Positions 16,764-24,246 of a DNA stretch of 64,000 nucleotides are shown here, piece after piece. How positions within the stretch are numbered: the first letter of the stretch is position 1; each line of letters opens with the position of its first letter. Source of the stretch: Methanoregula sp. (GTDB taxonomy: Archaea; Halobacteriota; Methanomicrobia; Methanomicrobiales; Methanospirillaceae); assembly GCF_023227875.1 (NCBI RefSeq), contig NZ_JALOCH010000011.1, positions 28,648-92,647 on the forward strand. The letters are read 5' to 3'. Under the pieces are notes generated by a model, which made no database searches, was not told the DNA's origin, and was given only the letters and a program-made list of their open reading frames with translations. The position numbers were made by a program, and so were the translations under genes.

Positions 16764-16779
16764 ACTCATATGCGCATAA
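16764..16779 (-). promoter_or_regulatory. Operator site 2 (ACTCATATGCGCATAA) upstream of operon 2
   Basis: An exact copy of the 16-base motif. The TATA box (gtttaaatta on the minus strand, about 16781-16790) touches its upstream side. The motif is followed within 18 bp by the NifX-like gene's ATG. Confidence 0.82.
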
Positions 16780-16894
16780 ATAATTTAAACTATCACATCA
16801 TACACAAAATTCCCAAAAACACTGATGACTTCGAATATTCCCAGGTCCCGGTCTATTCGTGCGTCTTGTTTTAGTATCAGGAGTTACGTTGACA

Positions 16895-17398
16895 ATGCCA
16901 GACCCCATTGATAATCCTGAATCGTGTACTTATATTCCGGTTGGAATCATTCATTCCCCGTTTTCCGATATTGCCGGTATGCCTATCCAGCCAAGCGGGG
17001 CACGGGGAATCCGGGGCACCATCGAGATCCGTCCGGAATTTGTCGCAGGTCTCACGGATCTGGAAGAATTTTCCCACGTTATTCTCATCTATGCACTCCA
17101 CCGGTGCAGCGGGTATTCCCTGGAAGTAAAACCCTTCCTTGATCCGCAGCCCCACGGTATTTTTGCAACGCGGTCGCCCAAGAGGCCGAATGCCATCGGG
17201 TTGTCGATTGTCCGGCTCGCTGGTATCCAGGGATCCACGCTGGAGATTAAGGGGGTGGACATCCTTGACGGGACGCCGCTCCTAGACATCAAACCGTATG
17301 TGCCCGCGTTCGACTCGTACTGCGAGGCGAAGGCTGGCTGGTTCGACGCGGTTTCCCATAATGCGACCACGGTCAGGTCGGATGACCGGTTCCGGTAG
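16895..17398 (+). CDS. TsaA/TrmO-like tRNA methyltransferase family protein
   Basis: A 167-residue beta-barrel protein of the TsaA/TrmO family. In E. coli TrmO makes m6t6A37 in tRNA-Thr(GGU) with S-adenosylmethionine. Seen here are YIPVGIIHSPF at the start, FSHVILIYALH, and the family signature FATRSPKRPNAIGLS followed by DGTPLLDIKPYVP. The ATG at 16895 is chosen; a TTG at 16889 has better spacing to AGGAG (16879-16883), and GTG at 16859 is also open. It is divergent from operon 2. In methanogens some relatives sit with metal-cofactor genes, so the target may not be tRNA. Confidence 0.87.
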   Translation: MPDPIDNPESCTYIPVGIIHSPFSDIAGMPIQPSGARGIRGTIEIRPEFVAGLTDLEEFSHVILIYALHRCSGYSLEVKPFLDPQPHGIFATRSPKRPNAIGLSIVRLAGIQGSTLEIKGVDILDGTPLLDIKPYVPAFDSYCEAKAGWFDAVSHNATTVRSDDRFR

Positions 17399-17402
17399 GC
17401 CC

Positions 17403-17729
17403 TCATTCCACTGGAGTCGTTATGACAGTATCAATCGCGTCTTTCACCCTGCCCGGGCCCGTGTACATATGGAGCAGGATACCAGCACCTTTCAGGAGAG
17501 TCCTCGCGTTATCGCCGATCTCTCCGGTGATGACGGCTTCAAGCCCGTTCATTTTCAGTAACTGTACCGTATTCCGGCCAACCCTGGCATCACTGATAAC
17601 AAACCCGTTCCGGATCGCTTCCGATGTGCCCGTCCGGGTATTATAGAGAATAAAGTAGGGTGCCCGTGCAAAATGGCGTTCGAAAGTACTTTCCAGTGTA
17701 GGGCCCCGGGCCGTGATACAGACTTTCAT
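17403..17729 (-). CDS. NifX/MTH1175-type dinitrogenase cofactor-family protein 3
   Basis: A 108-residue relative of the gene at 16411, sharing the MKxCxTAxGxTLxS opening and the RAPYFIL segment. It includes ARVGRNTVQLL and VITGEIGDNAR. Unlike copy 1 it has no Cys/His tail. It is transcribed alone behind operator site 3, convergent with the TrmO-like gene (4-bp gap). The ATG at 17729 has AAGGAAAC upstream; the ATG at 17753 lies inside the operator and is rejected. Confidence 0.88.
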   Translation of the reverse strand: MKVCITARGPTLESTFERHFARAPYFILYNTRTGTSEAIRNGFVISDARVGRNTVQLLKMNGLEAVITGEIGDNARTLLKGAGILLHMYTGPGRVKDAIDTVITTPVE

Positions 17730-17747
17730 GATTGTTTCCTTATTTTT

Positions 17748-17763
17748 ACTCATATGCGCATAA
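17748..17763 (-). promoter_or_regulatory. Operator site 3 (ACTCATATGCGCATAA) upstream of the third NifX-like gene
   Basis: An exact copy of the motif, 19 bp from the ATG, nearly the same spacing as at site 2. The TATA-like box on the minus strand is ctttatcc (about 17767-17774). Confidence 0.8.
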
Positions 17764-17965
17764 TTGGATAAAGGTATAGATACCGGCAGATACAGGAGGG
17801 AGTGTGTCTTCAGATCCTCCGGATCTGTATACTAACCAACTGCACTCTACCTGCCGACAAGGGTGGAGAAAACCGGCAGGGATCCCCGGTTCAATTCCGG
17901 TCCGGGTAACGATTCGGCGCGAATACGATGTTATAATAATCTTCCCGCAGGACTGTTGATCTATT

Positions 17966-18448
17966 ATGACCCAGAAAGAGACATTCCACGGGGTCCCAGG
18001 CATCCTGCGCCCGTTCAAGGAATTTGTTGAGAAGAACGGGTTGAAGAAGGGCGACCAGATCGTCTATTACGGCGTCCCGGGAACATGCATGCCGTTTGTC
18101 GAGCTCCTGGCGTTTGCTCTCCGTTCACTTGAACTGGAACAGGTCTTCGTACCCTTCGTGGACGAACACCGGGCAACAAGGATCTGTCATGTCGACAATG
18201 TGGGCATGCAGGCCCGCTGGGGTGCTGTGACGTTCAAACCAAAAGCCATCGTCATCATGGGCGGGCTCTCGATGCCCAATGTACCTGTGAAGGCGGAGCA
18301 GGTAAAAGCGGTGATTGGCAAACATGCCGGTGCACGGGTAATCGGCGTCTGCTTCATGCACATGTTCGAGAAAGCCGGGTGGCTGAACACGGTCTCCTTC
18401 GATTGCCTGATCGATGCAAACATCGATCCCGTGGAAGTTACGATATAA
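17966..18448 (+). CDS. DUF2124-like archaeal protein
   Basis: A 160-residue cytoplasmic protein resembling the methanogen family DUF2124; the assignment is from memory of the family and is tentative. It has VYYGVPGTCMPFVELLAF near residue 35, VFVPFVDEH, and the hydrophobic strand AIVIMGGLSMP, consistent with a Rossmann-like alpha/beta fold. The function is unknown. It stands alone and divergent from NifX-like protein 3, with a TATA-like ttataataa at about 17930-17938. Confidence 0.68.
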   Translation: MTQKETFHGVPGILRPFKEFVEKNGLKKGDQIVYYGVPGTCMPFVELLAFALRSLELEQVFVPFVDEHRATRICHVDNVGMQARWGAVTFKPKAIVIMGGLSMPNVPVKAEQVKAVIGKHAGARVIGVCFMHMFEKAGWLNTVSFDCLIDANIDPVEVTI

Positions 18449-18517
18449 CAGTGGTCGGGTTGACGCCCACATCAGGGTCGGGAGATCTCCAACATGAACC
18501 CTCTTTTTCCCGTGGTA

Positions 18518-18820
18518 TTTCTGACCTGCAAACCCCTCAAATAAAATCTCTTCTAAAAACGCTCCGTTTGCCAATCGGAGCTCAATTTGTAAAACCAGTT
18601 TTCTGATAGTCGCGTTTTTTTGCGAATTATAGAATAATGGTTTTGAAATATCGTTGTATTGGTCTTATTTTCCTTATAAGGAGGTCATTTTGGGCTCTAA
18701 AAAACGACTAATTGTTGCCTTTTGGATGAGCAACTACTGCCGGAACAGCAGTGGGAACTTGAGAAGAATGCCGGGGGCATTCTTCGAATGATCCTCTGGA
18801 ACTGGATTTCTGTGGAAAAG
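18518..18820. repeat. 300-bp dispersed element, copy 2
   Basis: The second copy of the element at 12077-12378. The hairpins are kept: CTACTGC/GCAGTGG at 18734-18754, where the change gives a G-T pair, and GAAGAATGCC/GGCATTCTTC at 18763-18785. It lies about 95 bp beyond the 3' end of paralogue C, the same placement as copy 1 relative to paralogue A. The rest of the 18449-18914 gap holds nothing else I can support. Confidence 0.75.
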
Positions 18821-18914
18821 GCTGGCCGGGGTAACCGACTTGACATCAGTCTAAGAGGTCGAGAAAATTTCCACAGAAATCTTCGAGTTTGGCAGGGGGT
18901 CGGATCCGGGGTCC

Positions 18915-19262
18915 CTACCCGGATTCATCACCATCTGCTTTGCAACGTGTATGTATAATGGCAGGATGTATCACTCCAGGAACCAGGGCATCATACCCAT
19001 CTTTCCGCTTCACGAGATACCGGCACTTCAGCGGATCCGATGGATTAAGCCGCACTTCGTGTTCGATCCTGATCACGATATACGGGAACCGGCCGAACGA
19101 TCCGTGCTCAAGACGCCGTAAAAAACCGGAGACGGTGTTGCACTGGTACCGGGTCAGCCCGAACCGGTCGCGGAGTTCCTGTACGGTAACCCACCGATCA
19201 TTTGCTCCCTGCTCCTCCATGAACTGCTCCAGCAGTTCCGGTATCCCGGGATATTTTCTCAT
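18915..19262 (-). CDS. Small paralogous-family protein C (unknown, wHTH-like)
   Basis: A 115-residue paralogue of the genes at 12480, 12904 and 22616, closest to B with long identical stretches around WVTVQELRDRFG. The C-terminal 25 residues are unrelated to the others. It starts 35 bp after the NBP35-like gene and is probably the last gene of the atwA operon. The function is unknown. Confidence 0.78.
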   Translation of the reverse strand: MRKYPGIPELLEQFMEEQGANDRWVTVQELRDRFGLTRYQCNTVSGFLRRLEHGSFGRFPYIVIRIEHEVRLNPSDPLKCRYLVKRKDGYDALVPGVIHPAIIHTRCKADGDESG

Positions 19263-19297
19263 GGTGGGGAGATCTTTCTTATAGACCTGTCAGGATT

Positions 19298-20191
19298 TTA
19301 TTCCGGTTCAGACTCGATCTCTGCAACAAGGCGCTCCATCACGGAGTCCACTGCTTTCCAGGTCGGGGAATCCGCGTGCCGGAGGATATAGGGCCGGCCC
19401 TCATCGCCGGCTTTTACCATCTCCGGGTCCAGCGGGATTGCCCCGAGGAACGGGACGCCGAGGTCCTCCGCTGCCTTCTTCCCGCCACCAACACTGAAGA
19501 GGTTGACGATTTCACCGCAGTGGGGGCAGACCATCCCGCTCATGTTCTCAATGACGCCGATGACCGGCAGCTCCAGTTTCTCGATGAACTTTGCTGCCTT
19601 GGTCGCGTCCATGACCGCCACATCCTGTGGGGTTGTGACGATGACCGCTCCCCGCACGTTCGGGGCGAGCTGCGCGATCGTGAGCGCCTCGTCCCCCGTA
19701 CCGGGGGGGAGGTCAACAACAAGATAGTCAAGTGCTCCCCAGTTCACTTCCGCAAGGAACTGCTGGATTGCGATCATCTTCATCGGGCCGCGCCAGACTA
19801 CCGGGGAGCTTGTATCGGGAAGCAGGAACGCCATCGAGATGACTCCCAGATTTCCGGTTACATGGACCGGTTCAATAGCGTTTGCAAGAACCGCCGGCCG
19901 CTGGTCCTCGATCCCGAGCATCTTGGGGATGTTGGGGCCGTGGAAGTCGAGGTCGAGCAGGCCAACCATTTTACCATGGTTTGCAAGGGCAAATGCAAGG
20001 TTCACGGAGACCGTGGATTTGCCTACCCCGCCCTTCCCGCTCAACACGAGGATGACGTGCTTCACATCGATTTTTGCTTTCGGGGGCAGCCCTTTGGGTG
20101 CCGCATTCGGCTGTGCAGACGGGCAGGTCTCGCAGTTATCAGTGCAGTTCTCATCGCAGCTATTCTCTTGTTTCGCGGGTTTTTTTGTCAT
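19298..20191 (-). CDS. NBP35/Mrp (ApbC) Fe-S cluster carrier ATPase
   Basis: A 297-residue cytosolic scaffold or carrier that delivers 4Fe-4S clusters to apoproteins. A Cys-rich N-terminus (CDENCTDNCETC) precedes the deviant Walker A SGKGGVGKS. It also has DLDFHGPNIP, VVDLPPGTGDE and the cluster-bridging CPHC motif in MSGMVCPHCG. The N-terminal cysteines make it NBP35-like rather than plain Mrp. It lies 45 bp after atwA in the same operon, which suggests that it supplies clusters to the MCR activation machinery. That link is inference. Confidence 0.92.
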   Translation of the reverse strand: MTKKPAKQENSCDENCTDNCETCPSAQPNAAPKGLPPKAKIDVKHVILVLSGKGGVGKSTVSVNLAFALANHGKMVGLLDLDFHGPNIPKMLGIEDQRPAVLANAIEPVHVTGNLGVISMAFLLPDTSSPVVWRGPMKMIAIQQFLAEVNWGALDYLVVDLPPGTGDEALTIAQLAPNVRGAVIVTTPQDVAVMDATKAAKFIEKLELPVIGVIENMSGMVCPHCGEIVNLFSVGGGKKAAEDLGVPFLGAIPLDPEMVKAGDEGRPYILRHADSPTWKAVDSVMERLVAEIESEPE

Positions 20192-20236
20192 GATATCAAT
20201 ATCTCAAAAAATGTGCAGGGATCGTTTGTCCCCGTA

Positions 20237-21844
20237 TCAGTTCCTCTTCTCTTCCTCGGTCACCTGCGCCAGGATCGCCGCGGTCGGGCCGATATCAATG
20301 ATCTTCCCGCCCCGCATGAGTGCCAGCCGGTCGCAGATATCGCGGACGAAGTCCATGTCATGCGAAACAACAATAAACGTCTCGTCCATCTCGTCACGGG
20401 CATTCAGGATCGAGTGCTTCACGTCCTGCTTGGTTATCGGATCCATCGTGCCGGTCGGCTCATCGAGGATCACGAGGCGCGGCTCCCGGATGAGCACCTG
20501 AGCTAAGGCGACCCGGTGCCGCTCGCCATCGGACAGTTCTCCCGGCAACCGGTTCAGGATCTCCTTTGATTTTTCTTCCGTGAACCCCGCCATCCGGAGC
20601 GTAACAACCGCTTTCCGGATTGCCAGCTCCTTGGGGAAATCCAGCCCGATCGAGTCGGTGAGATTATCAAGCACCGTGCGGTGGGGGAAAAGGTCGTACT
20701 CCTGGTGCAGGAGGCCGATGTACTCCTTGGCCCTGCCCCGCTGGTCGATGCCGGGTTTCGTCATGTCCACCCAGTCGTCTCCGATAAGAATGTTCATCTC
20801 ACCGCTCGTGGGCTCGATGATGCCGGACATGATCTGCGCGAGTGTGGTCTTGCCCGCCCCACTCTTCCCGATGATGCCGAAGATCTCTTTCTTTGCCACA
20901 TCGAACGTGACCATATTCACCGCTTTGACAACGCCACGGTCTACCGAGACATAGCGCTTGGTTACATCCCGGGCTGATAGGATCTTCTCTCCCAGTTCCA
21001 CGGGCTCTGAAGATTCGATCTCATGGTAGTCTTTTGCAAACGAGCGGATCACGATCTTTGGCGAACCGATGGTGGCGATTTCGCCATCGACAAGCAGCAT
21101 TGCACGGTTCGCCATGTCCTCGATTACCTGCGAGAAGTGCGAGGTGACGACCATGCCCATCGTGTTCTTCTTTGCCGCCTGAAGGAGCATCCCGTGTACC
21201 AGCCGGGCTGTCTCCGGGTCGAGAGTTCCCGTGGGCTCATCAGCAAAGAGCATGGCCGGGTTCTTCGCCAGCTGCCGGGCAAGAACAACCCGCTGCTTCT
21301 CGCCGCCGGAGAGGTCGCGGGCGATATGCATCATCCGGTGCGAGAGCCTGACCTGGTCGATGAGGTCGGCAGCCCGGTTAATCGCGTTCTCCTGCGGGTA
21401 ATTGATGTCATCGAGCGCGTGCAGCACGTTCTCGATCACCCGGTCGTCTCCATAGAGTGCGAACGTTCGCTGGAACATGATTGCGGTCCGGCTCATGACC
21501 CGCGATTTCATGCCGTTGCTCTTCTCATCCCAGAGATTGACATCAACAGCCACGAGGTCTCCACCACACTCGGGACATTTTCCTCCTGCCCGGCTCTGCA
21601 CATCCATAAAAGAACAGCGGTCGCAGGCGGCCATGTGGTAGACGATGGAGCCTTTGGTAGGTGGCTGTTCGACGCCACGGAGGAGGTGCATCAGCACGCT
21701 CTTCCCGGCCCCGCTCCTCCCGATGACGCCGATGATCTCCCCTTCGGGGATCTCGAACGAAACATTGTTTAAGACCCGCGTGTCATCGAAGTCCATACAG
21801 AGATCGTGGACACTGATGAAAGGTTGTGGCACGGTCCTGTTCAC
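20237..21844 (-). CDS. atwA: Methyl-coenzyme M reductase activation component A2 (twin ABC ATPase)
   Basis: The ATP-dependent factor needed for reductive activation of methyl-CoM reductase. The 535-residue protein has two ABC domains. Domain 1 has Walker A GRSGAGKS and signature LSGGEKQR, and carries a CxxC-CxxC zinc-ribbon insert (CDRC and CPEC) between them. Domain 2 has GKSGAGKT and LSDGERHR. No membrane segments are present, so it is not a transporter. The GTG start at 21844 overlaps the stop of a newly seen 52-residue gene (GTGA). The operon is preceded by operator site 4. Confidence 0.92.
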   Translation of the reverse strand: MNRTVPQPFISVHDLCMDFDDTRVLNNVSFEIPEGEIIGVIGRSGAGKSVLMHLLRGVEQPPTKGSIVYHMAACDRCSFMDVQSRAGGKCPECGGDLVAVDVNLWDEKSNGMKSRVMSRTAIMFQRTFALYGDDRVIENVLHALDDINYPQENAINRAADLIDQVRLSHRMMHIARDLSGGEKQRVVLARQLAKNPAMLFADEPTGTLDPETARLVHGMLLQAAKKNTMGMVVTSHFSQVIEDMANRAMLLVDGEIATIGSPKIVIRSFAKDYHEIESSEPVELGEKILSARDVTKRYVSVDRGVVKAVNMVTFDVAKKEIFGIIGKSGAGKTTLAQIMSGIIEPTSGEMNILIGDDWVDMTKPGIDQRGRAKEYIGLLHQEYDLFPHRTVLDNLTDSIGLDFPKELAIRKAVVTLRMAGFTEEKSKEILNRLPGELSDGERHRVALAQVLIREPRLVILDEPTGTMDPITKQDVKHSILNARDEMDETFIVVSHDMDFVRDICDRLALMRGGKIIDIGPTAAILAQVTEEEKRN

Positions 21845-21999
21845 CTCGTCGCGGGTTTCGCAGCATTCAGGTTCCGGGCTGAATAATCCGGATCCTGCTC
21901 TTCCTGCAGGCAGCCTGTGGCGACCTTTTTACAGGATCCTGTACCCCTCCCGATAACCCGGCCCCGTTTCAATGGCCCGGTCCCGTCATAGTTCGGCAT
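21841..21999 (-). CDS. DUF5320-like 52-residue protein coupled to atwA
   Basis: A short gene reading MPNYDGTGPLKRGRVIGRG at its start, the DUF5320 pattern also seen in the gene at 13680, followed by two Cys (TGSCKK and ATGCL). GAGGGA stands 5 bp before the ATG at 21999. Its stop overlaps the atwA start as GTGA, so AtwA translation probably depends on it. The function is unknown; glycine- and arginine-rich small proteins of this type often accompany NifX-family genes. Confidence 0.7.
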   Translation of the reverse strand: MPNYDGTGPLKRGRVIGRGTGSCKKVATGCLQEEQDPDYSARNLNAAKPATR

Positions 22000-22028
22000 A
22001 GTATTCCCTCACTTCACAGGGAATTATT

Positions 22029-22044
22029 ACACATATGAGCATAA
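22029..22044 (-). promoter_or_regulatory. Operator site 4 (variant ACACATATGAGCATAA) upstream of the atwA operon
   Basis: Matches the island operator at 14 of 16 bases; the two changes break the perfect palindrome (TATGAGCATA). The TATA box ccttaaatct on the minus strand (about 22046-22055) touches it, as at the other sites. The downstream genes are the DUF5320-like gene, atwA, NBP35 and probably paralogue C. Confidence 0.7.
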
Positions 22045-22161
22045 AGATTTAAGGATCGGGATCACAGGAACGTATGTGGAGCGGGCGCCGTCATGCATCT
22101 CCCGGTCACCACCAGTGTCCCGGCATGCCGGGCACCCGGCCCGTGAAAAAAGAAGTCTTTC

Positions 22162-22536
22162 TTAATGCTGGCCCGCGTTATCCTTCGGGCATTTCGGGCA
22201 CCGGCCTTCAGCAGGTTTTGTACAGCCAGCCATCTCAATACCCTTGCCATTGACGAGTGCATCGGCTATTTTCCGGCGTGCTTCGTGGAGATCGCGCCAC
22301 GCGGTCTTGCGCGAGACTCCAAGTTTCTCCGCTGCCTCTTCCTGTTCGAGCCCTTCGAGATCAATGAGCCGGATCAGCTCGATCTCTTCAGGCTGGAGCG
22401 AGATCCCCTGCCCTTCCTCCGCATGGCAGCAGGGCTTATAGCACCGCGACTCGGATGCCGTGGCAATGATACGCCTCACGCGTGGCCGTCCCCGCCGCGG
22501 GCATTCATTCACATCAATGCTCTCATCCGCTGTCAT
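22162..22536 (-). CDS. DUF134 (UPF0251) HTH DNA-binding protein 2
   Basis: A 124-residue paralogue of the gene at 14205. It has the same basic CPRRGRPR start, a Cys pair (CYKPCC), the HTH LEQEEAAEKLGVSRKTAWRDLHEARRKIADAL, and a Cys-rich end CTKPAEGRCPKCPK. The cysteines may bind metal or a cluster and so sense metal or redox state. It follows paralogue D by about 80 bp. That gap has a hairpin (22582-22600) and a TATA-like AAATTATAC, so it may have its own promoter. Confidence 0.87.
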   Translation of the reverse strand: MTADESIDVNECPRRGRPRVRRIIATASESRCYKPCCHAEEGQGISLQPEEIELIRLIDLEGLEQEEAAEKLGVSRKTAWRDLHEARRKIADALVNGKGIEMAGCTKPAEGRCPKCPKDNAGQH

Positions 22537-22615
22537 GGATTGTTCCTGAATACTAGTGTGTGTGCGAATAGTATAATTTGATTACCGGATTGCCGGTTAA
22601 CTATTCCGAATCGGC

Positions 22616-22900
22616 TTATCTATGGTTTTTCTGTGCCGGCCGTTCCTGCACAAGATATTTTTTAATGATCCGGTATGGAGGGGCCGTATCCCGGAACTTT
22701 TCCATCCGGGCTACCTTATACGGGCAGGAGATGAACGGGCCGTGGTGGATCTTCTGTAAAAAACCTGATAATGCCGGCCCTGCCGATTCGTCCAGCTGGA
22801 AAAACAACCGGATTTCCCTGACCGTAACCCAGCGTTCGGCCGAACCGGTTGCCTCCATGTACTGCTCCAGCAGATCGGGGACTTCCGGATGTCGGATCAT
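22616..22900 (-). CDS. Small paralogous-family protein D (unknown, wHTH-like)
   Basis: A 94-residue paralogue most like A: PDLLEQYMEATG, WVTVREIRLFFQLDES, LSGFLQKIHHGPF and KKYLVQERP. The ATG at 22900 (MIRHPEVPDLL) matches the start of the other three; the frame is open back to 22969 but overlaps the preceding gene there. It is the second gene behind operator site 5. Confidence 0.77.
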   Translation of the reverse strand: MIRHPEVPDLLEQYMEATGSAERWVTVREIRLFFQLDESAGPALSGFLQKIHHGPFISCPYKVARMEKFRDTAPPYRIIKKYLVQERPAQKNHR

Positions 22901-22941
22901 GACGGGTCGTTGTGTGCGATTCTTAAAAAAAAGATGCGTCC

Positions 22942-23178
22942 TTAATGACACCGTGGGCCATGGCCGCAACGGTGGCGGGCTTCTTTTGCGGCCTCACCGG
23001 AACCGCAGCAGCAGGAATCTCCGAATTTCAGGTCAGACGTGCAGGTATCCCGGTGGCTGGGGGAACCCGGAACTTCTTCGTGCTGCTCGCCGCAGGCACA
23101 GGTGTGCAGGATAGTGGATTTGTTCTCGTTGCTGGATTTTCTGGCATCAGTGGATTCTGGTTGTGTATTGTCTGGCAT
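22942..23178 (-). CDS. Cys/His-rich small protein
   Basis: A 78-residue protein with a polar N-terminus and many Cys and His residues: CACGEQH, DTCTSD, SCCCGSGEAA and a CGHGPRCH end. I do not recognise it; the pattern suggests a metal-binding or metal-trafficking peptide. GGTGA lies 5 bp before the ATG. It is the first gene behind operator site 5, with paralogue D 41 bp downstream. Confidence 0.65.
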   Translation of the reverse strand: MPDNTQPESTDARKSSNENKSTILHTCACGEQHEEVPGSPSHRDTCTSDLKFGDSCCCGSGEAAKEARHRCGHGPRCH

Positions 23179-23213
23179 TGGTTCACCAACCGTACGGTGG
23201 CCGTACGATAATT

Positions 23214-23229
23214 ACTCATATGCGCATAA
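23214..23229 (-). promoter_or_regulatory. Operator site 5 (ACTCATATGCGCATAA) upstream of the Cys-rich gene
   Basis: An exact copy of the motif with palindrome at 23219-23228. The TATA box (gtttaaatga on the minus strand, about 23231-23240) is adjacent. Between it and the gene lies a CCGTACGG/CCGTACG inverted repeat. Confidence 0.8.
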
Positions 23230-23352
23230 ATCATTTAAACCATTGGAACCTGACAGCGTGTGGACAGAGAGTCTCTCTCCCCTCACCAGGCTGGTCAATA
23301 CTCCTTGAAAAAAGGAAAAGGCTCATCCCCTTCCCTTGCGAGATATTCTTCC

Positions 23353-24204
23353 ATGACCCCGCAGCTCATCCTCACTGTCCTTGTCGATAATACCACACTT
23401 ACAGACCATGAGTTCATGGGGGAAGCCGGGCTCTCATTCCACATTGAGACGGGGGGCAAGAAAATCCTGTTTGATACCGGGCTCTCCGGCCTTTTTCTTA
23501 CCAATGCGGAAAAGAGGGGGATATTCCTGTACGACATGGACTTCCTCATCCTCTCGCATGGACATATCGATCACACGGGGGGTGTACCCACGTTTTCCTG
23601 TTACCTGGCAGGGGCAGATCCATCTGACAGGAAATCCCGGGTGCCACACCTCATCGCCCATCCCCGCTGCTTCTGGCCTAAAGAAAAAGATGGCAGGAAA
23701 AATGGTTCACCGGTAAGTGAAGCAGAGATACGACAGCAGTTTTCGGTAAACCTCTCTGACAAACCTGTCTGGATTACCGATGACCTTGTCTTCCTCGGTG
23801 AGATCCCGAAAAGGTTTGCCTTTGAGCAGGGTGATCCAGGCAAGCGGACGATTCACACCCCCAACGGGAAAATTGAACCGGATTCCCTGCTTGACGATTC
23901 CTCGCTTGCGTTCCGCTCAGCAAAAGGACTCATCATCATCACCGGATGCTCCCACGCGGGGATCTGCAATATCACGGAATACGCCCGGGAGATCTGCGGG
24001 GAGAAGCGGGTTGTAGATATCATCGGCGGGCTTCACCTGCTTTCACCGGAACCAAAACGGCTCGTAAAAACAGGAAAATACTTAAATCGTCTTCATCTCA
24101 ATGCGCTGCATGCCTGCCACTGCACATCGCTCCCGGCAAAACTCGCCCTTGCAGACTATTGTCCCATGCAGGAGGTAGGCGTGGGGATGAAATTTGAGTG
24201 GTAA
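23353..24204 (+). CDS. MBL-fold metal-dependent hydrolase (COG1237, RFAP-synthase-like annotation)
   Basis: A 283-residue metallo-beta-lactamase-fold enzyme. It has FDTGLSGLFLTNAEKRG, the metal site LSHGHIDHTGG, GCSHAGICN for the later His ligand and ACHCTS near the C-terminus. Relatives are often labelled as possible ribofuranosyl-aminobenzene phosphate synthases, but that activity is not established for most. The ATG at 23353 (MTPQLILTVLVDN) matches the family start. It is divergent from operon 5. Confidence 0.85.
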   Translation: MTPQLILTVLVDNTTLTDHEFMGEAGLSFHIETGGKKILFDTGLSGLFLTNAEKRGIFLYDMDFLILSHGHIDHTGGVPTFSCYLAGADPSDRKSRVPHLIAHPRCFWPKEKDGRKNGSPVSEAEIRQQFSVNLSDKPVWITDDLVFLGEIPKRFAFEQGDPGKRTIHTPNGKIEPDSLLDDSSLAFRSAKGLIIITGCSHAGICNITEYAREICGEKRVVDIIGGLHLLSPEPKRLVKTGKYLNRLHLNALHACHCTSLPAKLALADYCPMQEVGVGMKFEW

Positions 24205-24246
24205 AGGTACCACTGCCATTTCCCGCTCCCCACTATCGCTGTCTCT

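Noticed and set aside
17790..17935. tRNA-like fragments: a D-arm and anticodon-arm pattern on the minus strand (GCAGTTGGTTAG, then CAGAT/ATCTG) and a T-arm-like GGTTCAATTCC on the plus strand
   Set aside because: The two parts are on opposite strands, the loop lacks U33, and no pairing acceptor stem exists. It is not a complete tRNA; at most it is a remnant.
18722..18958. 78-residue ORF inside the second copy of the 300-bp element
   Set aside because: The same frame in copy 1 has a TAG, the sequence includes two hairpins, and the last third runs into unrelated sequence. A non-coding element is more likely.
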